DNA of 12,172 bases from JBIYSM02 sp044759095. GTDB taxonomy: Bacteria; Bacillota; Bacilli; Brevibacillales; Brevibacillaceae. Made by a program: the position numbers and the translations under genes. Under the pieces are notes generated by a model. It saw only the letters and a list, made by a program, of their open reading frames with translations, searched no databases and was not told the DNA's origin. Location: the NCBI RefSeq assembly GCF_044759095.2, contig NZ_JBIYSM020000068.1:1-12172 (forward strand), written 5' to 3'. This document shows positions 1 through 6,546 of this stretch, in pieces; the stretch's first letter is position 1, and every line of letters starts with the position of its first letter.

Positions 1-125
1 AAAAACGAAGCAACGGGGGCTTAGTTTGCTATTGCCAAAAAGGCCTGTTCTAAGTCACTTAGATTTTCAGGGTAGAATTTATAAATTTGGACATCCCATA
101 CAGCCGCTAGAAAAGTGTTCGGGGC
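1..125. other. Left-edge non-coding stretch, no confident gene
   Basis: This stretch is visibly more A+T rich than the genes that follow. On the + strand, frame 1 is open from the edge for seven codons (KNEATGA) to a TAG at 22-24, so an upstream + strand gene could end here. On the minus strand an open frame with no ATG, GTG or TTG near its beginning runs from about 209 down to a TAA at 21-23. I cannot tell which, if either, is real. A -10-like TAGAAT lies at 73-78 but has no convincing -35 partner. Confidence 0.3.
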
Positions 126-167
126 CCCGCCCGGCGAAGCGTTAGCTAATGCCGGGTGGGTTTTCTT
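126..167 (+). terminator. Intrinsic terminator upstream of the peroxiredoxin gene
   Basis: The arms CCCGCCCGGC (126-135) and GCCGGGTGGG (151-160) pair over 10 bp with one G-U wobble, and TTTTCTT follows at 161-167. The loop can fold further, GCGTT with AATGC. It probably ends a transcript entering from the left edge. It lies 45 bases before the peroxiredoxin start, so that gene needs a promoter after it or readthrough; a -10-like TATACT sits at 185-190 with no clear -35. Confidence 0.75.
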
Positions 168-212
168 AATGTACTGGCCGATCGTATACTGGGAACAGGA
201 GGTGTATTACCG

Positions 213-662
213 ATGTTACGTGTAGGAGATAAAGCCCCCGACTTTACAGCGGAAAGTACGCAGGGACGGATTCACCTGGCAGAATTGCTCGGACAAAATA
301 ACGTTGTGCTCATATTCTATCCGGGAGACGATACGCCCGTGTGCACCAAACAGCTATGTGCCGTGCAGGACAACTACAGCCGGTTTGCGCAGGAGGATAC
401 GGTCGTGTTGGGCGTCAATCCGGCCGCGCTGGCGAAGCATCAATCGTTTTCTCGCAAGTTCGGTTATGGTTTTCCGCTTATTGTTGATCAAAACGAAGAG
501 ATCCGGAAGCTGTACAAGGTTGGAAAGATCCTGGGCCTGTTCGCGCAGCAGAGGGTCGTTTACGTCATTGACAAGGACGGCATCATCCGTTTTGCGCAAA
601 AAGGAAATCCCCGTCCGGACGAGCTGCTGGACGTGATCAAAAAGGGCGCGAATCAGTGTTGA
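213..662 (+). CDS. Peroxiredoxin, PrxQ/BCP-like (AhpC/TSA superfamily)
   Basis: A 149-residue cytoplasmic thiol peroxidase that would reduce hydrogen peroxide and organic hydroperoxides using thioredoxin or a similar reductant. The N-terminus MLRVGDKAPDF is the usual opening of the fold. The active-site segment FYPGDDTPVC holds Pro37, Thr41 and the peroxidatic Cys44. A second cysteine, Cys49, lies five residues later, the spacing of the resolving cysteine in atypical 2-Cys PrxQ enzymes. Arg114, in QQRVVYVIDKDG, is the conserved partner of the active site. A third cysteine is the last residue. Length is normal for the family. The ATG at 213 follows a perfect AGGAGGTG (197-204) by 8 bases; the longer frame from GTG 156 would begin inside the terminator arm. 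The gene stands alone, with 66 bases before dinB. Confidence 0.9.
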   Translation: MLRVGDKAPDFTAESTQGRIHLAELLGQNNVVLIFYPGDDTPVCTKQLCAVQDNYSRFAQEDTVVLGVNPAALAKHQSFSRKFGYGFPLIVDQNEEIRKLYKVGKILGLFAQQRVVYVIDKDGIIRFAQKGNPRPDELLDVIKKGANQC

Positions 663-728
663 CTACATAGGTACGTACGCCCTCTTGTCACCGCAGACTC
701 ACCTGGTGGATAATAGAGAGGAGAATGT

Positions 729-1823
729 ATGTTTGGGGTTTCGCCTATGAAAAAAATTCTCCATCTCGACATCGATGCGTTTTTTGCCAGCGTGGAGCAG
801 CTGGACCGACCGGAACTGCGCGGACAGCCGGTGATAGTCGGCGGGACGGGCAATCGCGGGGTCGTTTCCACGTGCAGCTACGAAGCTCGCGCTTTTGGAG
901 TTCGCTCTGCCATGCCGGTCGCCCTGGCCCGAAAAAAATGTCCGCACGGCATTTATCTGCCGGTCCGTTACCAGCGCTACGAGGAGAAATCGGCGGAGAT
1001 CCGCGCGATCTTTCAAGAGTATACCGACCGCTATCAAACCGTCGGGCTGGACGAAGCGTATTTGGACGTTTCCCATTACGAGAATGCCGTGCCGGCAGCC
1101 CGCGAAATCAAGCAGCGAATCAAGAAGGAGACAGGACTTTCCTGCAGTATCGGTCTTTCATACAACATGTCTCTGGCCAAGATTGCCAGCGATTTGAAAA
1201 AGCCGGATGCCTTTGTCATCATCCGTCCCGATCAGGCATTGGACGTTCTGCGGCCGCTGCCGATCGGTTCCCTGCACGGGGTGGGGAAAAAATCACAGGA
1301 ACTTCTGGCGAAAAAAGGGATTCATACAGTGGAAGACTTTTGGCAGCTTACGCTGGACGAGGTGGTGCAGCTTTTTGGAAAGTTCGGGTACGCTTTGTAC
1401 CGTCGCGCACGGGGAATCGATGAGCGGGAGATTGTGATGGATCGCCAACCCAAATCAATAAGCAGGGAAACGACGCTGCCGTTCGATCTGTACCACCGCG
1501 ACGCAATCGCACCGATCGCCGCTGAGCTTTTGTCCGAGGTGCGGCAGGACGTGGAGAGCGAAGGTGTGGAGCCTCAGACCCTCACACTGAAGATCAAGTA
1601 CGCGGACTTTACTCTGCGTACCAAGCAGCGAAAGGCGGACAGATCGACAAACTGGCAGGAACTGCTGGAAGAGTTGTTGGACGCGTTTGACTACTCCTCG
1701 GGAGTCAGACTCGTCGGTGTTGGTTTTTCCAACTTCGCGAGACCGACGGAGGAGCGCTGCGAGCAGCTGAACCTCTTTACCTGGATGAAATGGATGGAAT
1801 CAAAAAGGGAGGGAAACGGGTGA
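729..1823 (+). CDS. dinB: DNA polymerase IV (Y-family translesion polymerase)
   Basis: A 364-residue error-prone DNA polymerase that copies past damaged bases and is recruited by the sliding clamp. The palm opens with HLDIDAFFASVE: Asp14 is a metal ligand and Phe19 is at the steric-gate position. SYEARAFGVRSAMP (50-63) is the family signature. LDEAYLDV carries Asp108 and Glu109, completing the catalytic triad. The HhH-like thumb (PIGSLHGVGKKSQELL) and the little-finger domain follow. Near the C-terminus QLNLF (346-350) is a good beta-clamp binding motif. Length is normal. ATG 729 lies 5 bases after GAGGAG (718-723). An in-frame ATG at 747 (MKKILHLD) matches the common family N-terminus but has a poorer ribosome site. 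The stop overlaps the next gene's GTG. I saw no obvious LexA box upstream. Confidence 0.96.
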   Translation: MFGVSPMKKILHLDIDAFFASVEQLDRPELRGQPVIVGGTGNRGVVSTCSYEARAFGVRSAMPVALARKKCPHGIYLPVRYQRYEEKSAEIRAIFQEYTDRYQTVGLDEAYLDVSHYENAVPAAREIKQRIKKETGLSCSIGLSYNMSLAKIASDLKKPDAFVIIRPDQALDVLRPLPIGSLHGVGKKSQELLAKKGIHTVEDFWQLTLDEVVQLFGKFGYALYRRARGIDEREIVMDRQPKSISRETTLPFDLYHRDAIAPIAAELLSEVRQDVESEGVEPQTLTLKIKYADFTLRTKQRKADRSTNWQELLEELLDAFDYSSGVRLVGVGFSNFARPTEERCEQLNLFTWMKWMESKREGNG

Positions 1824-2011
1824 CGGAATCTGACCGCTTTCACTGCTGCGCTACCTGTATTCACTTTCGGGTGGAAAAGGGTGCGAAATCAACGCTTTAC
1901 CGGTGCGCACGTCTTGCCTACGAGACACGTCCCGACTATCGGTTCAACTGCTGGTCGCCGAAAGAACAGGTGCAGCGCCTGATCGACAAACAGAGGGGAA
2001 ACGCATGGTAA
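1820..2011 (+). CDS. Small cysteine-rich protein coupled to dinB, putative metal-binding
   Basis: A 63-residue basic protein whose function I do not recognise. Four cysteines, Cys10, Cys13, Cys29 and Cys44 (C-x2-C, then single cysteines about 15 residues apart), plus Cys9 and His8, suggest a zinc- or iron-sulfur-binding knuckle. FRVEKG, YRCARLAYETRPDYRFNCW and a lysine/arginine-rich tail look like a compact conserved fold, with no membrane segment or signal peptide. The GTG at 1820 overlaps the dinB stop as GTGA and follows GGGAGGG (1807-1813) by 6 bases. The frame can be extended to an ATG at 1790, but that lies inside dinB without a ribosome site. Coupling to dinB means co-expression; a link to DNA repair is only inference. 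A terminator begins 9 bases after the stop. Confidence 0.8.
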   Translation: MTESDRFHCCATCIHFRVEKGAKSTLYRCARLAYETRPDYRFNCWSPKEQVQRLIDKQRGNAW

Positions 2012-2019
2012 AGCTCAGC

Positions 2020-2049
2020 GGCGGCACTTCAGCTGCCTTTTTTCTTTTT
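2020..2049 (+). terminator. Intrinsic terminator of the dinB unit
   Basis: GGCGGC (2020-2025) pairs with GCTGCC (2032-2037) around a 6-base loop, with one G-U wobble. TTTTTTCTTTTT follows at 2038-2049. The stem is short but the U tract is long. It separates dinB and its partner from the yqeG operon promoter. Confidence 0.75.
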
Positions 2050-2077
2050 GCAACGGAGTGGGGGAATATGGTATAGT
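2048..2077 (+). promoter_or_regulatory. Extended -10 sigma-A-type promoter for the yqeG operon
   Basis: TATAGT at 2072-2077 matches the -10 consensus at 5 of 6 positions and is preceded by TGG, giving the extended -10 motif. TTGCAA at 2048-2053 is a moderate -35 at 18 bp spacing. It begins at the end of the upstream terminator and gives a leader of roughly 35 bases before the yqeG ATG, so position and sequence agree. Confidence 0.6.
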
Positions 2078-2117
2078 TAGTGCCGAAATCGCGGTTCTGC
2101 ATCCAGGGGGGGAAGGC

Positions 2118-2642
2118 ATGGTACTGGATAAGCTAATGCCAGACGAGTTTGTGGAATCCATTCACCATATTCATATAGATCATCTGAAAATGCGCAACAT
2201 CCGCGCTGTGATTACCGATTTGGACAACACGCTTGTCGAATGGGACAGGCCGTTTGCCACCCCTGAGGTGGAAGATTGGTTGAAACGGTTGCGGGATGCG
2301 GGCATTCAAGTAACGGTTGTGTCCAATAATAAGCAGGACAGGGTTGATCGGTTTTGTGCACCGCTTGGCGTCCGTTTTATCTGGGCGGCGCGGAAGCCGA
2401 CCCGTCAGGCCTTTTTACGCGCAGTGCGTGAGATGAACGTCAGCATAGAGGAAACCGTGGTCATCGGCGATCAATTGTTTACCGATGTATTAGGCGGCAA
2501 CCGACTGGGATTCCATACCATCCTTGTGGTTCCGGTCTCAGACACGGACGGGTTATGGACGCGGTTCAACCGTCAATTGGAGCGGATAGCGTTATACTGG
2601 ATGCGAAGGAAAGGAATGATTACGTGGAGGAGAAAAACGTGA
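2118..2642 (+). CDS. yqeG: YqeG family HAD-IIIA phosphatase
   Basis: A 174-residue member of the haloacid dehalogenase superfamily, predicted to hydrolyse a phosphate ester in the cytoplasm; the physiological substrate in Firmicutes is not known to me. HAD motif I is DLDNTL with nucleophile Asp34 and acid/base Asp36. Motif II is Ser69 in VVSNN, motif III is Lys93 in ARKPT, and motif IV is GDQLFTD with Asp118 and Asp123. There is no large cap, as in subclass III. The tail is very basic. ATG 2118 follows AGGGGGGG (2105-2112) by 5 bases; the frame extends upstream to 2058, but without a ribosome site. It is the first gene of the conserved yqeG-yqeM operon, and its stop overlaps the yqeH start, so the two are likely translated together. 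Confidence 0.92.
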   Translation: MVLDKLMPDEFVESIHHIHIDHLKMRNIRAVITDLDNTLVEWDRPFATPEVEDWLKRLRDAGIQVTVVSNNKQDRVDRFCAPLGVRFIWAARKPTRQAFLRAVREMNVSIEETVVIGDQLFTDVLGGNRLGFHTILVVPVSDTDGLWTRFNRQLERIALYWMRRKGMITWRRKT

Positions 2643-3757
2643 CGGAACAAGCGCTTGGCGCGTGCGCAGGCTGCGGCGTGGCCATTCAGATAGAGGACCC
2701 CAGGAAGCCCGGTTACGCGCCAAAGTCGGCGTTGAACCGGGATGTCATCGTTTGTCAGCGGTGTTTCCGCATTAAGCATTACAACGAAGTCGCACCGGTT
2801 GAGATGGATGACGACGACTTTTTACGCATCTTGCACGGGGTCGGCGCGACAAACAGTCTGGTGGTCATGGTCGTCGACATCTTTGATTTTCAGGGTTCAT
2901 GGCTCCGCGGACTGCCGCGCTTTGTAGGAAAAAACCCCATCCTGTTGGTCGGAAACAAGGTAGACTTGCTGCCGAAAAACATCAATTTGAACCGCGTCCG
3001 CAACTGGATGCAGCACGAGGCAAAAGAACGGGGCCTGCGTCCCGAGGACGTGATCCTGGTCAGCGCTCAGAAAGGAATCGGCATCGATGACCTGCTGGCC
3101 CGAGTCGGCGAACTGCGCAAAGGCAGAGACGTATACATAGTAGGTGTTACCAACGTGGGAAAATCCACGTTGATCAACCGCATCCTGCATGATTACGGTG
3201 CCGCCGACATGGAAATCACCACGTCTCCGTTTCCCGGAACCACGCTCGACAAAATCGAGATTCCTTTGGAGGACGGACGGTTTATCTATGATACTCCCGG
3301 TATCATTAACCGAGATCAAATGGGTCACATGGTATCGCCGCAGGATCTGCGCAAGCTTACGCCCACAGCTCGAATCAACCCTAAAGTGTATCAGTTGAAC
3401 GAAGGGCAATCGCTCTTTTTGGGGGGGCTTGCACGGATTGATTTTGTCCGGGGCGCGCATCAGCCGTTTGTCGTCTATGTGGCCAATCAATTGTACATTC
3501 ACCGCACCAAGCTGGAAAATGCCGATGAGGTTTTGGCAAAGCATCACGGAGAACTGTTGGCGCCGCCCAGCGGAGCGGAAGCGGCTAAAAAGCTGCCGCC
3601 GTTTGTCAAACATAGCTTGAAGATCGGCACAAACGGAACAACCGACATCGTCATTTCCGGATTGGGATGGGTCAGTCTTCAGGGAAAACACGAGGCCCAT
3701 GTTGTGGTGCACGCTCCGAAAGGCGTCAGTGTAGGTGTACGCAAAGGTCTGATTTAA
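2639..3757 (+). CDS. yqeH: Ribosome biogenesis GTPase YqeH (circularly permuted)
   Basis: A 372-residue GTPase needed for 30S subunit assembly in Bacillus. The N-terminal zinc finger has Cys9-x2-Cys12 and Cys39-x2-Cys42. The G motifs come in permuted order: NKVD (G4, 106-109), SAQKG (G5, 142-146), GVTNVGKST (G1 P-loop, 169-177), PGTT (G2, 199-202) and DTPG (G3, 218-221). A C-terminal region of about 150 residues, thought to contact RNA, follows. The GTG at 2639 overlaps the yqeG stop (GTGA) and sits 6 bases after GGAGGAG (2626-2632). A longer in-frame start at 2555 would lie inside yqeG and is unlikely. The length is typical. A T5G7 homopolymer at 3416-3427 does not break the frame. Confidence 0.96.
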   Translation: MTEQALGACAGCGVAIQIEDPRKPGYAPKSALNRDVIVCQRCFRIKHYNEVAPVEMDDDDFLRILHGVGATNSLVVMVVDIFDFQGSWLRGLPRFVGKNPILLVGNKVDLLPKNINLNRVRNWMQHEAKERGLRPEDVILVSAQKGIGIDDLLARVGELRKGRDVYIVGVTNVGKSTLINRILHDYGAADMEITTSPFPGTTLDKIEIPLEDGRFIYDTPGIINRDQMGHMVSPQDLRKLTPTARINPKVYQLNEGQSLFLGGLARIDFVRGAHQPFVVYVANQLYIHRTKLENADEVLAKHHGELLAPPSGAEAAKKLPPFVKHSLKIGTNGTTDIVISGLGWVSLQGKHEAHVVVHAPKGVSVGVRKGLI

Positions 3758-3770
3758 CACACCGCGGCAG

Positions 3771-3795
3771 GGCGCCCTTTACTGGAAGGGGCGTC
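3771..3795 (+). other. Intercistronic stem-loop between yqeH and aroE
   Basis: GGCGCCCTTT (3771-3780) pairs with AAGGGGCGTC (3786-3795) through 10 bp, two of them G-U wobbles, around a 5-base loop. No U tract follows, so it is not an ordinary intrinsic terminator. It could stabilise the upstream mRNA 3' end or set a processing site; that is inference. Confidence 0.5.
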
Positions 3796-3837
3796 TGCGC
3801 TCATCCATTCAGATAGAGAAGAGGGACGAAGAGGCAT

Positions 3838-4689
3838 ATGATCACGAGCAAGACAAGGCTGGTCGGACTTCTGGGACACCCGGTTCAGCATTCGCAATCA
3901 CCGATCATGCACAACGCCGCATTTGCAGAAAAACAGTTGAATTTCGCATACGCCGCCTTTGACGTGGAGCCGGACCGATTGGCCGATGCGATCGCAGGAA
4001 TACGTGCACTTGGCCTTCGCGGAGTGAACGTAACGATCCCGCATAAAGTGGCGATCATGCCGCTGCTTGACGAAATTGATCCGCTGGCCAAACGCATCGG
4101 GGCTGTTAACACCGTTGTCAATGACAACGGCCGATTGATCGGCTACAATACCGACGGAATGGGATATGTCCGTTCATTGGTGGAAGAGACGAAACTCGAT
4201 GTGCAGAAGCAGGTGGTGACACTGCTGGGAGCCGGAGGGGCAGCACGTGCCGTCGCCTTTACCCTGGCGGAACAAGGAGTAAAGGAGATCCGCATTATCA
4301 ACCGCTCCAGGGATAGAGCCGCGCTACTGGCTGAACACCTGGGGGAGATCGTGCCGACGAGCGTAGTGGAACCAGGCGATGCGAGCAGTGCGATCGCTGA
4401 TGCCACACTGCTGATCAATACCACCTCGATCGGGATGTTCCCTCACGTGGACGAAATTCCGGTTCCCGTAGAGTGGTTGCATCCAGGACTGATTGTCAGC
4501 GACCTGATTTACAATCCGCTGGAAACCAAGCTGTTGAAACAGGCCCGTCTCATTGGCGCCAAGCCTCATTCAGGAGTAGGGATGTTTGTCAACCAAGGCG
4601 CGCTTGCCTTCGAACTGTGGACGGGAGAGCCGGCGCCCAGCGAGACCATGCGAAACATCGTGTTGCAGCAGCTGCAAAAGACAAACTAA
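3838..4689 (+). CDS. aroE: Shikimate dehydrogenase (NADP+)
   Basis: A 283-residue enzyme that reduces 3-dehydroshikimate to shikimate with NADPH in the chorismate pathway to aromatic amino acids and folate. The substrate-binding SQSP is at 19-22. NVTIPHK (64-70) carries the catalytic Lys70, Asn91 lies in GAVNTV, and NTDG (104-107) carries the catalytic Asp106. The dinucleotide-binding glycine loop is GAGGAA (131-136), followed by NRSRDRA, which should favour NADP+. The C-terminal GVGMFVNQGALAFELWTG is the usual closing signature. ATG 3838 is the only sensible start for the family N-terminus; the ribosome site is mediocre (AAGAGG 3829-3834 at 3 bases, or GAGGG 3821-3825 at 12). The Bacillus equivalent was historically called aroD. 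Confidence 0.96.
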   Translation: MITSKTRLVGLLGHPVQHSQSPIMHNAAFAEKQLNFAYAAFDVEPDRLADAIAGIRALGLRGVNVTIPHKVAIMPLLDEIDPLAKRIGAVNTVVNDNGRLIGYNTDGMGYVRSLVEETKLDVQKQVVTLLGAGGAARAVAFTLAEQGVKEIRIINRSRDRAALLAEHLGEIVPTSVVEPGDASSAIADATLLINTTSIGMFPHVDEIPVPVEWLHPGLIVSDLIYNPLETKLLKQARLIGAKPHSGVGMFVNQGALAFELWTGEPAPSETMRNIVLQQLQKTN

Positions 4690-4723
4690 ATGGTACTGGA
4701 TGTATCATGGGAGGTAACATACG

Positions 4724-5014
4724 ATGCTGACTGGAAAGCAAAAACGCTATTTGCGTTCACAGGCGCACCACTTGACACCGATTTTTCAGGTGGGAAAGGG
4801 TGGCGTCAATGATAACATGATTCATCAGATCAAAGAGGCCCTGGAAGTGCGTGAATTAATCAAGGTCTCGATTCTGCAAAACAATCTGGATGACAAGGAA
4901 GAAGTGGCACAGGCGCTGGCTAGCGGGGCGGAAGCGGAACTGGTCCAACTGATCGGACATACCGTTGTGCTGTACAAGGAATCAAAAGAACACAAAACGA
5001 TAGTCCTGCCGTAG
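4724..5014 (+). CDS. yhbY: YhbY/YqeI family RNA-binding protein (CRM domain)
   Basis: A 96-residue single CRM-domain protein; the family binds pre-50S ribosomal particles and acts in large-subunit assembly. The opening LTGKQKRYLRSQAH, the conserved GKGG loop at 24-27 (IFQVGKGGVN), LIKVSIL in the central strand, and the final IGHTVVLYKES are all family hallmarks. Length is normal. ATG 4724 follows GGGAGGT (4709-4715) by 8 bases. It is the equivalent of yqeI in B. subtilis and occupies the same place between aroE and nadD. Confidence 0.95.
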   Translation: MLTGKQKRYLRSQAHHLTPIFQVGKGGVNDNMIHQIKEALEVRELIKVSILQNNLDDKEEVAQALASGAEAELVQLIGHTVVLYKESKEHKTIVLP

Positions 5015-5020
5015 CGAGCG

Positions 5021-5617
5021 ATGAGCGTGAAAGCGAAACAGATTGGGATCATGGGCGGGACATTCGATCCGATTCACTGCGGCCATCTCCTTGCTGCAGA
5101 GCAGGCGCGGGAGCAGGCGCGGCTGGATGAGGTGTGGTTTATGCCGGCCCGCATTCCGCCGCACAAGGAACGAGCGGGCATCACCGCTCAGGAACACCGC
5201 CTGCGGATGGTGGAGCTGGCGGTTGCTGATCATCCCTCGTTTCGGGTAACGGACGTGGAACTCTTGCGGGAAGGTCCCTCCTACACCTACGATACGATGT
5301 GTCAGCTGATCGACACTTATCCGGATTGCCAGTTTTCTTTTATTATTGGCGGAGACATGGTGGAGATGCTGCCCAAATGGTATCGCATATCGGATCTGAT
5401 TCAGATGGTTCGTTTTATCGGTCTTGCGCGTCCCGGGTCCAACTTCGATCCATCCGCGGTCAGTTCCAGCGTGACGTTTGTGGAGATGCCGACCTGGGAG
5501 CTGTCTTCGACGCTGGTCCGAGAGAGAGCAGCGGCCGGCAGAAGCCTTCGCTACCTCGTGCCGGCCGCTGTCGAGAGCTATATAAGGGAGCAGGGATTGT
5601 ATGAATCTATTGGCTAA
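5021..5617 (+). CDS. nadD: Nicotinate-nucleotide adenylyltransferase
   Basis: A 198-residue enzyme that joins nicotinate mononucleotide and ATP to form deamido-NAD, an essential step in NAD synthesis. GIMGGTFDPIHCGH (9-22) has the HxGH nucleotide-transfer motif (His19, His22). Pro46-Pro47-His48-Lys49 lies in the ARIPPHK loop, IIGGD at 108-112 contacts the substrate, and the SSTLVR ATP-binding motif is at 162-167. The C-terminal VPAAVESYIREQGLY is typical. The ATG lies only 6 bases after the yhbY stop with no clear ribosome site, so it may depend on translational coupling; GTG 5027 is a less likely start. Its 3' end overlaps yqeK by 17 bases. Confidence 0.96.
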   Translation: MSVKAKQIGIMGGTFDPIHCGHLLAAEQAREQARLDEVWFMPARIPPHKERAGITAQEHRLRMVELAVADHPSFRVTDVELLREGPSYTYDTMCQLIDTYPDCQFSFIIGGDMVEMLPKWYRISDLIQMVRFIGLARPGSNFDPSAVSSSVTFVEMPTWELSSTLVRERAAAGRSLRYLVPAAVESYIREQGLYESIG

Positions 5618-6173
5618 TCGCGAAGCACTGCTCGTTCGAGTACAGGCGCAAATGCATGACAAGCGATACCAGCACACCCTGGGGGTGGCTGAGACTGCCC
5701 GACGGCTGGCGGAGCGATACGGCGCCGACCCGGACAAGGCAGAGCTGGCCGGCTATCTGCACGACTATTGCAAGTGCTGGCCGGTGGAGAAGATGCGTGA
5801 CATTTTGGTGCGTCACGACATGCCGGAAGAGCTATTGAACGGGGAAAAGGAGCTCTGGCATGCCTTTGCGGGGGCGATCGTCATCCAAACGGAGCTCGGT
5901 GTTACCGATCCGGAGATTTTGCAAGCCGTCCGCTACCATACGACCGGTCGGGCGGGGATGTCCCTGTTAGAAAAAGTGGTTTGTGTGGCAGACTATATAG
6001 AGCCAAACAGAAATTTTCCCGGCGTGGAGCAGATTCGTTCCCTGGCGCAGCAGGATTTGAACGCGGCGCTGGCGGAAGCGCTTGGCGGAACCATCCGGTT
6101 TTTGATTGAGCAGCGCAAGACGGTTTATCCGTTGACGCTCACAGCATATAACGATCTGGTTTCCAGACAGTAG
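5601..6173 (+). CDS. yqeK: HD-domain Ap4A hydrolase YqeK
   Basis: A 190-residue metal-dependent HD phosphohydrolase. The Bacillus family member cleaves diadenosine tetraphosphate symmetrically to ADP, clearing an alarmone-like dinucleotide. Likely metal ligands are visible: His25 (YQHTLGVAE), His54-Asp55 (GYLHDYCK), His87 (LWHAFAGA), His113 (RYHTTG) and Asp131 (VADYIEP). The start ATG lies inside the nadD 3' end (17 base overlap), with GGGAG (5586-5590) and AGGGA (5592-5596) as ribosome sites, so translation is probably coupled. In some bacteria nadD and yqeK are fused, which supports a functional link; here they are separate overlapping frames. Confidence 0.94.
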   Translation: MNLLANREALLVRVQAQMHDKRYQHTLGVAETARRLAERYGADPDKAELAGYLHDYCKCWPVEKMRDILVRHDMPEELLNGEKELWHAFAGAIVIQTELGVTDPEILQAVRYHTTGRAGMSLLEKVVCVADYIEPNRNFPGVEQIRSLAQQDLNAALAEALGGTIRFLIEQRKTVYPLTLTAYNDLVSRQ

Positions 6174-6190
6174 ACTACAGGAGGAATTTG

Positions 6191-6544
6191 ATGGTAAAAA
6201 CAGTGGAAGATCTGGCGCGGTTGGTGGCAAAAGCGGCGGAGGACAAAAAAGCGGAAAACCTGGTGATCATGGATATCAGCAAGCAGTCCATTATCGCCGA
6301 CTACTTCATGATCTGTCACGGCAACAACGAGCGGCAGGTGCAGGCGATCGTCAACGAAATTCGCAATCAGGCGCACAAGCATGGTTACAACGTCCGCGGC
6401 ATCGAAGGTGCGGAAGAAGGACGCTGGGTGCTGGTTGATTTGGAAGACGTGGTGGTTCACGTATTCCACAGGGAAGAGCGTGAATTCTACAATCTGGAAC
6501 GTCTCTGGGCCGATGCGAAAATCGTTTCCTTCCAGGAGCAATAA
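6191..6544 (+). CDS. rsfS: Ribosomal silencing factor RsfS (YqeL)
   Basis: A 117-residue protein of the Iojap/RsfS family. It binds uL14 on the 50S subunit and blocks joining to the 30S, lowering translation in poor conditions. Family blocks are DYFMICHGNNERQVQAI (37-53), EGAEEGRWVLVDLEDVVVHVF (72-92, beginning EG..GRWVLVD) and REFYNLERLW (97-106). ATG 6191 follows AGGAGGA (6179-6185) by 5 bases; an adjacent TTG at 6188 is too close to that site and is not used. It sits 17 bases after yqeK and 2 bases before the methyltransferase gene. Confidence 0.95.
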   Translation: MVKTVEDLARLVAKAAEDKKAENLVIMDISKQSIIADYFMICHGNNERQVQAIVNEIRNQAHKHGYNVRGIEGAEEGRWVLVDLEDVVVHVFHREEREFYNLERLWADAKIVSFQEQ

Positions 6545-6546
6545 AG

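Noticed and set aside
156..212. GTG-initiated 19-residue N-terminal extension of the peroxiredoxin
   Set aside because: It begins within the terminator's 3' arm, has no ribosome site, and the family N-terminus starts at the ATG at 213 behind a perfect SD.
685..714. Promoter TTGTCA-N18-GATAAT ahead of dinB
   Set aside because: The hexamers fit well, but the start site would fall at about 721, on the dinB ribosome site. It works only if translation starts at ATG 747, which has a weak SD, so I leave it as unproven.
725..1423. 232-codon frame overlapping dinB
   Set aside because: It is a shifted-frame shadow of the polymerase gene; its translation has the Arg/Ser/Gly-rich look of non-coding frames.
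2555..2638. 28-residue N-terminal extension of YqeH
   Set aside because: It lies inside yqeG with no SD, whereas GTG 2639 has GGAGGAG at proper spacing and places the zinc finger at the usual N-terminal position.
3416..3427. T5G7 homopolymer in yqeH as a phase-variable or programmed frameshift site
   Set aside because: The frame is intact on both sides, the gene is a conserved housekeeping GTPase, and no alternative product makes sense.
5099..5122. Perfect 12-bp tandem duplication in nadD
   Set aside because: GAGCAGGCGCGG occurs twice in a row, but the protein aligns to the family without an insertion (AEQAREQARLDEV), so it is codon coincidence.
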